From Streptomyces sp. NBC_00690 (GTDB lineage: Bacteria; Actinomycetota; Actinomycetes; Streptomycetales; Streptomycetaceae): a stretch of 64,000 nt of DNA. Every line of letters begins with the position of its first letter. Position 1 is the stretch's first letter. Location: NCBI RefSeq assembly GCF_036226685.1, contig NZ_CP109009.1, positions 4,898,001-4,962,000 of the forward strand. The letters are read 5' to 3'. This document shows, one piece after another, positions 57,102-64,000 of the stretch. Made by a program: the position numbers and the translations under genes. A model generated the notes under the pieces. The model was not told where the DNA came from. It did no database searches and saw only the letters and a program-made list of their open reading frames with translations.

Positions 57102-57824
57102 ATGTCGCGCTTCATTTCCCGTCGCCCCCGCCCGTCCGCTCTCCGTACCCGTACCGCCGTTGTCGCTGCTGGTCTGGGAGCCGTGACGGTCCTCGGCACA
57201 GGAGCTGCGATTGCCGCCGAGACCGGTACGGCAGCCAGCAAGCCCGTCGCCGTGAACAGCACCGCGAACGCGGTCGCCGCCCAGGCCCAGGCCCAGTCCC
57301 AGGCCGCCGCGAAGACCGTTGCCGCGCAGAAGGCCGCCGCTGCCAAGAAGGCGGCTGCCAAGAAGGCCGTGGCCGCCAAGTCCGTCGCCGTCAAGAAGGC
57401 CGCCTCCGGGTGGACCAAGCCGGTCTCCCAGTACGTGGTGAGCGCCACCTACGGCAACGCCGGAAACATGTGGGCGAGCAAGCACTCCGGCCAGGACTTC
57501 GCCGTGCCGACCGGCACCGTCGTCAACTCCGTGGGCCCCGGCACCGTCGTCAAGGCCGGCCCGAACGGCGCCGGTGACGGACCTGCCTACGGCAACGCCG
57601 TGGTCGTCAAGCACGACAGCAACACCTACTCGCAGTACGCCCACCTCTCCCGCGTCGACGTGAAGATCGGGCAGCAGGTCCAGGGCGGCCAGCAGATCGC
57701 CCTGTCCGGTAACACCGGCAACAGCAGCGGCCCTCACCTGCACTTCGAGATCCGCACCACCCCGAACTACGGCAGCGCCATCAACCCGGTGAGCTACCTG
57801 CGTGCCCAGGGTGTGACCCTCTGA
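57102..57824 (+). CDS. Secreted M23-family peptidoglycan endopeptidase
   Basis: A 240-residue exported protein. The signal peptide is residues 1-42 (VVAAGLGAVTVLGTGAAIAA, cleavage about AAE). A Lys/Ala-rich linker follows at 60-110 (repeated AAKK units, likely wall-binding). The M23/LytM zinc site has HSGQDFAVP (His and Asp ligands) and HLHFEIR (HxH). It cleaves peptide cross-links during growth or sporulation. The ATG at 57102 has GGAGG ten bases upstream. The long structured leader suggests regulated expression. Confidence 0.93.
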   Translation: MSRFISRRPRPSALRTRTAVVAAGLGAVTVLGTGAAIAAETGTAASKPVAVNSTANAVAAQAQAQSQAAAKTVAAQKAAAAKKAAAKKAVAAKSVAVKKAASGWTKPVSQYVVSATYGNAGNMWASKHSGQDFAVPTGTVVNSVGPGTVVKAGPNGAGDGPAYGNAVVVKHDSNTYSQYAHLSRVDVKIGQQVQGGQQIALSGNTGNSSGPHLHFEIRTTPNYGSAINPVSYLRAQGVTL

Positions 57825-57885
57825 TCCGATGAGCTGCGAACCTGCACCTCCTCATCCACGCGCCGCCGCCCTCGGGCGGGCGCGA

Positions 57886-57917
57886 GAACGGCCCCCGGTC
57901 TTCACCGGGGGTCGTTC
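57886..57917 (+). terminator. Hairpin after the M23 gene
   Basis: GAACGGCCCCCGGT at 57886-57899 pairs with ACCGGGGGTCGTTC at 57904-57917 (one G-U pair) around a CTTC loop. The remaining bases to 58116 show no gene. Confidence 0.8.
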
Positions 57918-58116
57918 GTGGTTTGCGGTCACCCTGCCGTGACGGTCGACGGTCGACGGACCCGGATACCCGGTGGTGTGTGAGCCAAAGGCACTCAGGG
58001 TCATGGCCGCCCCCGGGGCACGACCCTTCCGGCCGCGCTGGCAGCAGCCTCGCACGGGGTCATGCTGTGTCGGCAACCGTGCACAGGCCGTGCCCGTGCC
58101 GCTCCGATCGAGGCGC

Positions 58117-59442
58117 CTACCCCTGTCGCGGCAGCATCGGGAAGCTCCCGCTGTCCGTCGGAGCGTGCTCCGGCAGCCAGAGCACCGCGATCGCGCCCCC
58201 GGCCGCAGGAGCGTCGCCCACCAGCGGCACCGCCGGCGCCGCGTTGCGGAAGGTGAGCCGCGCCCCCAGCACCCGTGCCTGGCCCGAGGCGATCGTCAGC
58301 CCCAGCCCGTGCCCGGTACCGGCTCGATCGCTCGCTCCCGTACGGAAGCGGCTCGGCCCCTCGCGCAGGAGCGCCTCCGGAAAGCCGGGCCCGTGGTCGC
58401 GCACCCGGACCACCCGGCCCTCGACGGTGACCTCGACCGGTGTCCCCCCGTACTTGACCGCGTTCGTGAGCAGATTCAGCAGGATCCGCTCCAGTCGACG
58501 GGGATCGGTGTTCACCCGGGACTCGTGGACCACCTCGATCGCCACGTCCGGGTTGAGGGCCGACACCCGGCGCGTGACGAACTCACCGAGGGCTATCTCC
58601 TGTAGCTCCGCCCGCTCCGACGCACTGTCCAGCCGCGCGACCTCCAGTACGTCCTCCACCAGGGTCCGCATCGCCTGGGCCCGGTCCCGTACGAGCTCCG
58701 ATGGGCGGCCCGCTGGCAGCAGCTCCGCGGCCGTCAGCAGGCCCGTGACCGGTGTGCGCAGCTCATGGGCGATGTCCGCGGTGACCCGCCGCTCCGCCTC
58801 GATGCGCGCGTGCAGCGCATCGGTGAGGGCGTCGATCGCCCTGGCGAGATCGTCCGTCTCGTCTCGTACGACACCGCCGATCGCATCCCGCACCCGGACG
58901 CCCGTATTGCCCTCCGCCACGTTCGAGGCGGCTGCCGCGGCCTTGCGCAGCCGGCGCGAGAGCTGGCCGCCGATGAGCACGCCGAGCGCGCTGCCCGCGA
59001 GGACCACCGAGGCCGAACCGATGATCAGTGCCTGGTCGAGGTCCCTGAGCAGGGTGGAGCTCCGCCCCGCGAAGCGACTGTGCAGGGAGAGCACATCCCC
59101 GTTGGCCAGCGGGACGGCGGCCCAGATCACCGGCGGGCCGTCATGATCGTCCTCCACGAAGGTGCCGCGGCGCTTCTCCTTCATCAGCCGCTGGAGTTCC
59201 TTGGGCAGCAAGGGGTCATTGATCTTGCTGTTGAACCGGGGGTCGCTCTTCTTCGACGTCTCGTGCCAGCGCTGGGCCATCGAGAGCCGGTCCATCTGCA
59301 CGTCTCGGGCGTTGTCCAGCATCGAGACCCGGGCGGCGTTGTGCACGACCAGGCTCAGGGCCACGGCGATCAGGGCGCCCACGGCCGCGATCGCGACACT
59401 GATCTTCCAACGGACCCCGGTGCGCAGCGCGAGGCGCCTCAT
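58117..59442 (-). CDS. cseC: Envelope-stress sensor kinase CseC
   Basis: A 441-residue OmpR-type histidine kinase. Span one is at about 14-32, an extracytoplasmic sensor runs to about 140, and span two is at about 145-165. A HAMP region follows. The dimerisation helix is VTADIAHELRTPVTGLLTAA (His about 255). The ATPase lobe has ILLNLLTNAVKYGG, VRDHGPGFPE and GTGHGLGLTIASGQA. It is the last gene of sigE-cseA-cseB-cseC, coupled to cseB by ATGA. It senses cell-wall damage and phosphorylates CseB. Assignment rests on synteny and the sigE/cseA context. Confidence 0.93.
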   Translation of the reverse strand: MRRLALRTGVRWKISVAIAAVGALIAVALSLVVHNAARVSMLDNARDVQMDRLSMAQRWHETSKKSDPRFNSKINDPLLPKELQRLMKEKRRGTFVEDDHDGPPVIWAAVPLANGDVLSLHSRFAGRSSTLLRDLDQALIIGSASVVLAGSALGVLIGGQLSRRLRKAAAAASNVAEGNTGVRVRDAIGGVVRDETDDLARAIDALTDALHARIEAERRVTADIAHELRTPVTGLLTAAELLPAGRPSELVRDRAQAMRTLVEDVLEVARLDSASERAELQEIALGEFVTRRVSALNPDVAIEVVHESRVNTDPRRLERILLNLLTNAVKYGGTPVEVTVEGRVVRVRDHGPGFPEALLREGPSRFRTGASDRAGTGHGLGLTIASGQARVLGARLTFRNAAPAVPLVGDAPAAGGAIAVLWLPEHAPTDSGSFPMLPRQG

Positions 59443-60134
59443 GCTTTGAGCTTGTATCCGAAGCCGCGAACCGTCTCGATCCGGTCTTGCCCGATCTTGG
59501 TGCGCAACCGCTGGACATGGACGTCCACCACACGGGTGTCACCGCCCCAGCCGTACTCCCAGACCCGCTCCAGGAGCCGATCGCGGGACAGCACGGTTCC
59601 GGGAGCGGCCGAGAACTCCAACAGCAGCCGCATCTCGGTCGGGGTCAGAGCCACCGGCTCGCCCCCCTTGCGCACCTCCATGCCCTCGGTGTCGACCTCC
59701 AGCTCACCGAAGGTCAGCAGGGCACCCGGGGGCTGCTCCCCGGTGGTGACCCCATCCCCGCTCGCATGGCCGAAGCGGCGCAGCACCGCACGGATCCGGG
59801 CGACCAGGACCGCCCCGTCGAAGGGCTTGGTGACGTAGTCGTCGGCTCCTGCCTCCAGCCCGAGCACCACGTCGATGGAGTCGGCACGCGCCGACAGCAT
59901 GATCACGGGCACGGTCGACTCATCGCGGATACGGCGGCACAGACTCACCCCGTCGAGTCCCGGCACCATCACGTCGAGCAGGGCGATATCGGGGCGCTGG
60001 GCGCGAAACGCCTCCAGGCCCAACAGTCCGTCGGGCATCGCGGTGACGAGGAAACCCTGGCGTTCCAACGCCAACTGGGTCGCCTCCCGGATGACGTCGT
60101 CGTCCTCGACGAACAACACATGTGTCTCGGCCAT
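59439..60134 (-). CDS. cseB: Response regulator CseB
   Basis: A 231-residue OmpR/PhoB regulator. The receiver domain has Asp in IALLDVMVPGLDGVSLCR and Lys in ADDYVTKPFDGA. The winged helix has LTPTEMRLLLEFSAAPGTVL and VDVHVQRLRTKIGQDRI. Phosphorylated CseB activates the sigE promoter in Streptomyces. It is coupled to cseC by ATGA and starts nine bases after cseA. Confidence 0.95.
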   Translation of the reverse strand: MAETHVLFVEDDDVIREATQLALERQGFLVTAMPDGLLGLEAFRAQRPDIALLDVMVPGLDGVSLCRRIRDESTVPVIMLSARADSIDVVLGLEAGADDYVTKPFDGAVLVARIRAVLRRFGHASGDGVTTGEQPPGALLTFGELEVDTEGMEVRKGGEPVALTPTEMRLLLEFSAAPGTVLSRDRLLERVWEYGWGGDTRVVDVHVQRLRTKIGQDRIETVRGFGYKLKA

Positions 60135-60143
60135 CCGGTGCTC

Positions 60144-60836
60144 TCAGTTCTCTCTGGGGGGTTCCGGCGGCTCGGTGGCGAGCAAGTCGTCTCCGTCGAC
60201 GGGTCCGCTGTACTCATTGCGGACCCAATGCATTTGGGCGAACCTTCCGCTCGTCCAGTGGTACGTGGTGACCTCCTCGGCGGAGGGCTCCTCCACCGGG
60301 TCGTTCTCCACCCAGACCTGTTTGGTGACGACCAAATCGCCGCGGTCGATGGCGGAGACCACCGCGGGTTCCTCGGAGGTGAAGACATTCTCGTACCGCG
60401 TGCCGTTCATCCGGTACACATACGTGCCGACCCCCACGGAATCGACGCAGCTCATCACATTGACGACCACATCGGGTTGGGTGCCGCCGGTCATGTTCCC
60501 GTACGAGGTGTCCACCGGGTAGTCCCTGCCGCACGGCTTGAGGTCGGACTTGATCCGTTTGCTGACCTTCGGATCGTCCTTGACCAGCCGTACCGGGTTG
60601 ACCCGGTCGACCTGCTGCGTGCCGCCAGCCGAGACGTTCGCCGACGGCACGCTCTTGGCGTTCTCGGCGTGGGCGGAGCCCTCGTCCTTGACGCCGGTGC
60701 CCCCCGCCGAGCAACCGGCCGTGAACATGCCGAAGGCGGCGAGGACGACGGCGGCCGTACCGCCCGCCGCTCGCCGTCCTCTACCGCGTCCGTTCTCCGA
60801 GTGCTCCCGGGTCACCAGGCCGCTCAGGCCGCGCAC
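60144..60836 (-). CDS. cseA: Lipoprotein CseA, negative modulator of the SigE pathway
   Basis: A 230-residue lipoprotein. The signal peptide ends in the lipobox TAGC (Cys about residue 42) after an Arg-rich N-region. The mature part includes VDRVNPVRLVKDDPKVSKRI, a DVVVNVMSCVDSVGVGTYVY core, and a Pro/Glu tail. It starts at a GTG overlapping the end of sigE by 13 bases. In S. coelicolor CseA dampens SigE activity, and its loss raises sigE expression. Confidence 0.92.
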   Translation of the reverse strand: MRGLSGLVTREHSENGRGRGRRAAGGTAAVVLAAFGMFTAGCSAGGTGVKDEGSAHAENAKSVPSANVSAGGTQQVDRVNPVRLVKDDPKVSKRIKSDLKPCGRDYPVDTSYGNMTGGTQPDVVVNVMSCVDSVGVGTYVYRMNGTRYENVFTSEEPAVVSAIDRGDLVVTKQVWVENDPVEEPSAEEVTTYHWTSGRFAQMHWVRNEYSGPVDGDDLLATEPPEPPREN

Positions 60837-61510
60837 CGCTCCTGCCCCCGTTCGTCCTGCCTGTCCTGTCCATCACCGCACCGCAAGCGCTGCAGACCGC
60901 CCCGGTCCTGGGTCGGGACCCGCAGCTCGCCGGCTTCGGGGCGACGGTTCGTCGGACGGTCGGCCCGCTGCGCGGCCTCGTGCTCGATCCGCTCCCGGCG
61001 CTCCAACTCGCGACGCTCCGCCTCCTGGCGCTCCAACTCCTGCCGGAGCCGGGCCAGTGCCCGATGCAGTGTGCTCTTCACGGTACCCGCCGACATGCCC
61101 AGCGCGTCAGCCGTCTCCTCCGTGCTCATCTGCTCCCAGTGCCGCAACACCACCACACTGCGCTGCTTGGGCGCGAGCACCTTCAGCGCGTCCATCAGCA
61201 GTGCGCGGTCCGCGCGCTGGTCGCTGCCGTCGTCGATCCGGGCGTCCGGCAGTTGGTCGGTGGGCACTTCCTCCAGCTTGCGGGCGCGCCACCACTCCGT
61301 CCGGGTGTTGATCATCACCCGGCGCAGATAGGCGTCGGCGAGCGACTTGTCGGCGATGCCGTCCCAGCGACCGTAGGTGCGGGCCAGTGCGGTCTGGAGG
61401 AGGTCCTGGGCATCGACGGGATCGGGCACCAGCCGCCGGGCGCTGCGCAGCAGTGCCTCCTGCCGGCTGCGTACGTACTCTTCAAAACCGAGCACCTCGC
61501 CGTGCGCCAT
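60824..61510 (-). CDS. sigE: ECF sigma factor SigE with extended C-terminus
   Basis: A 228-residue ECF sigma factor. Region 2 has LLRSARRLVPDPVDAQDLLQ and DAYLRRVMINTRTEWWRARK. Region 4 has RSVVVLRHWEQMSTEETADA then GTVKSTLHRALARL. The ATG at 61510 gives MAHGEVLGFEEYVR, close to the known SigE start. After region 4 there is a charged Gln/Arg/Glu-rich extension of about 45 residues before the terminal ERCAA, longer than I recall for S. coelicolor SigE. It directs envelope-repair genes; its promoter lies in the 173 bases after mutY. Confidence 0.94.
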   Translation of the reverse strand: MAHGEVLGFEEYVRSRQEALLRSARRLVPDPVDAQDLLQTALARTYGRWDGIADKSLADAYLRRVMINTRTEWWRARKLEEVPTDQLPDARIDDGSDQRADRALLMDALKVLAPKQRSVVVLRHWEQMSTEETADALGMSAGTVKSTLHRALARLRQELERQEAERRELERRERIEHEAAQRADRPTNRRPEAGELRVPTQDRGGLQRLRCGDGQDRQDERGQERCAA

Positions 61511-61683
61511 TCCAACCGCCTCCGTCCCCGTCACCAGCACTGCGTTCCTTATGCAGGAGAAGTTACGGAGCGGTTGTCACGGGCCTGTGCGGAGCAGCCC
61601 TCGAAGGGCGCACGGCCATCCATCGGTTGTGTAACAGCAGATGTTTCGGTGTCGATCACCCGGGGAAGCAGACCTGGTCGGGA

Positions 61684-62589
61684 TCAGCCCGGGAGCTGGT
61701 ACAGCCCGCCTTCCAGCGGTTCGACCAGCCCGTCTGCGACCAGTCCGTCCAGGGCGCGGGCCCGCTGCACGGGCTCGTGCCACACCACGTCCAGGGCCGT
61801 CTGCGGTACGGGCTCCGAGGATTCGCGGAGCACGGCGAGCAGCTTGCCACGCACCTGTCGATCGGTGCCCGCATAGGTCTGGCCCCGCCGGGGCGCGCCC
61901 TCGTGGGCAGGCTTCCCGGCCAGCCGCCAAGAGCACTGTGCGGCGATCGGGCAGCGGGCGCAGTCCTCGTTACGGGCGGTGCAGACGAGCGCACCCAACT
62001 CCATCGACGCCGCAGCCCACCGGGCCGCGGTCTCCTCGTCATCGGGGAGCAGCGCACGAGCGAGCTTGCGCTCCGCGGCCGTCGTGGCGGTCGGCGGGTA
62101 CTGGATGCCGGATGAGGCTCGGGCGAAGACCCTGCGCACATTGGTGTCGAGGACGGCATGTCGCTGCCCGTACGCGAAGGATGCGACGGCTGCCGCGGTG
62201 TACTCGCCGATTCCGGGCAGGGCGAGCAACTGTGCGTGTTCGCGGGGTACGTCACCGTCGTGTCGTTCTGCTATCGCCTGGGCGGCTCCGTGCAGGCGCA
62301 GCGCACGGCGGGGGTATCCGAGACGTCCCCAGGCGCGGACGGCCTCCCCGGGCGCCTCGGCGGCCAGATCGGCGGGGCGGGGCCAGCGGGCCAGCCACTG
62401 TTCGTACACGGGCAGGACCCGGTTGACCGGAGTCTGCTGCAACATGAACTCGCTGACCATCACGCCCCACGCGCCCGCCTCGGGGCGACGCCACGGCAGA
62501 TCGCGGGCGTGCTCGTCGAACCAGGAGATGACGGGGGCGTGGAGGGATGCGGCGTCGGTGGGGGCGAGGGCTGTGTTGGTGTCAGTCAT
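61684..62589 (-). CDS. mutY: A/G-specific adenine glycosylase MutY
   Basis: A 301-residue base-excision repair enzyme that removes adenine opposite 8-oxoguanine. The HhH-GPD core has GVMVSEFMLQQTPVNRVLP (catalytic Glu), LPGIGEYTAAAVASFAYGQ and VLDTNVRRV (catalytic Asp). The [4Fe-4S] ligands are CTARNEDCARCPIAAQC (C-x6-C-x2-C-x5-C). It is short of the C-terminal NUDIX-like 8-oxoG domain of E. coli MutY, as usual in streptomycetes. The ATG at 62589 precedes MTDTNTAL. It lies upstream of sigE on the same strand. Confidence 0.95.
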   Translation of the reverse strand: MTDTNTALAPTDAASLHAPVISWFDEHARDLPWRRPEAGAWGVMVSEFMLQQTPVNRVLPVYEQWLARWPRPADLAAEAPGEAVRAWGRLGYPRRALRLHGAAQAIAERHDGDVPREHAQLLALPGIGEYTAAAVASFAYGQRHAVLDTNVRRVFARASSGIQYPPTATTAAERKLARALLPDDEETAARWAAASMELGALVCTARNEDCARCPIAAQCSWRLAGKPAHEGAPRRGQTYAGTDRQVRGKLLAVLRESSEPVPQTALDVVWHEPVQRARALDGLVADGLVEPLEGGLYQLPG

Positions 62590-62879
62590 GGCACACCGAT
62601 CCTGGCACGTCCCGGCTGGCGGATGGTGCATCCGCTCCGGGCCGTGGGCCGAGCGGCCCAGAGGGTGTACCGGGGTGGCCGGGGGTGCGGTGCGAACCAA
62701 GGGGCACAGGGGGCGCTAGAGGTGCAGGGTGTGCCTGATGCTGGTGGTGCAATTCGTGCTTCTGAGCTGGTGGTGCACAGCGCCCCGGATGCCGGCTGTC
62801 GACGCTCAGGGCCGGCCCTGCGACGACCCATGGGCCCAGGTCCGGCCCGCACCCGGCGGGACACAGCTGCGGATACGGC

Positions 62880-63521
62880 CTAGCGCCGATGCCGATTCCG
62901 TACCGGTGCTGCTGCTCCGCCCGGACCGGCGAACCAGACGACCACACCCGTACGACTGGTGCGCATCGTCGTCAGCACTGACTGGGCCGGGCGGCGCAGC
63001 GCCAGGATGAAGACCACCGCCACCAGGGCACCGAGGACCAGACCCACCATCACGTCATGGGGGTAGTGCACTCCGACGAAGACCCGGGAGAACGCCATCA
63101 GCACCGCCATCGGCACCGTCAGCAGGGCGATCCGGGGCCAGGCGATCGCCAGGGCGATGGCAGCGGCGCCCGCGATCGAGGAGTGGTTGCTGGGGAAGGA
63201 CCAGTCACCCACCGGAGGGCAGGGGACGAGCGAGGCCGCTGCGTCCGCCACCGTGCGACAGGGGCGGTCCTCGTCGACCACCGACTTGAACGACTCGCTG
63301 ACCACATAGCCGGTCGCCGTGGCGAGGGGGGCGAGGACGGCCACGGCTATCGCCGGTGGGGGTCCCACGCGCGCCCGCCACCAGGCGACAAGGAAGAGCG
63401 CTCCGAACAGGAGCAGCCCCAGTTCGGTCCAGATCTCGGCGAGTTTCTGGAACCAGGTCGGGGTGGTGTGGGCGAAGTCGGTTATGTCGCGGTAGAGGTC
63501 GCGGGTGATGCTGCTGTCCAT
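62880..63521 (-). CDS. PAP2-family membrane phosphatase
   Basis: A 213-residue phosphatase with five to six spans. The three catalytic motifs are KSVVDEDRP, PSNHSSIAGA (central His) and SRVFVGVHYPHDVMVG. It may dephosphorylate undecaprenyl pyrophosphate, phosphatidate or similar lipids at the membrane. The ATG at 63521 gives the full set of spans. The 290 bases between it and mutY hold no supported gene. Confidence 0.93.
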   Translation of the reverse strand: MDSSITRDLYRDITDFAHTTPTWFQKLAEIWTELGLLLFGALFLVAWWRARVGPPPAIAVAVLAPLATATGYVVSESFKSVVDEDRPCRTVADAAASLVPCPPVGDWSFPSNHSSIAGAAAIALAIAWPRIALLTVPMAVLMAFSRVFVGVHYPHDVMVGLVLGALVAVVFILALRRPAQSVLTTMRTSRTGVVVWFAGPGGAAAPVRNRHRR

Positions 63522-63674
63522 GGTTCAGGGACGCTACCTGGTGAGGGGTCATCCCCTTGATGCCGGTCGCGGGTTGGGACGGCAACACCGCACCGCCACA
63601 AGGGGAAGATTGGCTTCCATGATGATGATCCGGAGAACTTGGGGTGTAGGCGGCGGGTAGGGCCGGAGTTGGGC

Positions 63675-64000
63675 GTGATCTCTCGTACAGTTTGGTTCGT
63701 GGGATCTCTGCGCAATCCGATCGGGCCGCTCCCCTCCTCCATCTACTGGCGACGGAGGGCTATCGCGCTGTGCTTGGCCGCGCTGCTCCTGGTGCTGGTG
63801 GCATGGGCCGTCACCTCGGACCGGGGGAACGGCGGCAAGGACGACGGCGTCAACGGCTCTGCCTCACCGGCTCCTTCGATCACGCCAGGACCTGATCAGT
63901 CAGGCCCGGCAATCAGTGAGCAGCCCGGGGGGCGCGAGAAGCCGGGCGGTTCCCCCTCCGGCTCCGGGAGCGGATCGGGCTCTGGTTCCGGCTCAGGCTC
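63675..64000 (+). CDS. N-terminal part of a Gly/Ser-rich membrane-anchored protein (runs off edge)
   Basis: An open frame of at least 108 residues that reaches the window end without a stop. One span (IALCLAALLLVLVAWAV) follows a short polar N-terminus with SIYWRRRA. After it come a Gly/Asp/Ser/Pro-rich linker and a (GS)n run at the edge. The GTG at 63675 has GGAG six bases upstream; the GTG at 63699 lacks a site. It is likely an exported or secreted domain on a flexible linker, with the domain unseen. It is divergent from the PAP2 gene. Confidence 0.7.
   Translation, partial: MISRTVWFVGSLRNPIGPLPSSIYWRRRAIALCLAALLLVLVAWAVTSDRGNGGKDDGVNGSASPAPSITPGPDQSGPAISEQPGGREKPGGSPSGSGSGSGSGSGSG

Overview
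The window is about 70% G+C. It is packed with GTG/ATG-started genes behind GGAGG-type ribosome binding sites, and many neighbours overlap by GTGA or ATGA. The gene set (WhiJ/BldB-like regulator trio, Lsr2, ClpC, sigE-cseABC, GTG-started folate and NAD operons) and G/C-ending codons indicate the conserved chromosomal core of a Streptomyces or very close relative. No plasmid, phage, CRISPR array, rRNA or tRNA was seen.

Layout. 1-2.6 kb: a DUF397 / anti-sigma-like ATPase / XRE-DUF5753 trio of the WhiJ-AbaA-BldB type, with a 16-nt motif shared upstream of two of its genes. 2.6-9.9 kb: single metabolic and regulatory genes (aldehyde dehydrogenase, DinB-fold, a VOC protein divergent from a PadR regulator, glutamate decarboxylase, FBP, YbjQ, DedA). 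10-16 kb: ThrE-like exporter, pyrophosphatase, a PBP4-type carboxypeptidase, two tandem-repeat blocks and a DUF2342 metalloprotease. 15.8-24.1 kb: tilS-hpt-ftsH-folE, then the opposing folate genes folP-(NTF2-like)-folB-folK-DUF3180, with an IS481 transposase relic abutting folE. 24.2-28.2 kb: OpuC-like osmoprotectant ABC transporter. 30-36.4 kb: a stand-alone nuoD paralogue beside a MidA/NDUFAF7-type methyltransferase, a NarL-type two-component system, a TmrB-like ATPase and a threonine aldolase-like enzyme. 36.5-42.2 kb: tightly coupled DUF2520-panC-nadB-nadC-coaX operon for NAD and CoA. 42.4-48.7 kb: small conserved genes, a BlaI-type regulator with an unusual tail, an ArgA-like acetyltransferase, lsr2, a prim-pol-like protein and clpC with a legible control region. 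48.8-56.6 kb: accessory region with an intact trypsin-NACHT-leucine-rich NLR-like gene, a second decayed copy carrying a nonsense codon and an internal deletion, a Trypco2-like partner gene, and a dacB gene between the copies. 57.1-64 kb: M23 peptidase, the sigE-cseA-cseB-cseC envelope-stress operon, mutY, a PAP2 phosphatase and a truncated Gly/Ser-rich membrane protein.

How the genes work together. Several blocks concern the cell envelope (two PBP4-type enzymes, M23 peptidase, SigE/CseABC, DedA, PAP2) and proteostasis (FtsH, ClpC). Others make cofactors (folate, NAD, CoA). The most distinctive content is the NLR-like protease-NACHT-LRR pair, whose likely job by family analogy is biological conflict or anti-phage defence. 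Next come the orphan NuoD with its methyltransferase neighbour, and the shared operator-like motif in the WhiJ-type trio. Names rest on motif recognition from memory; no database search was run.
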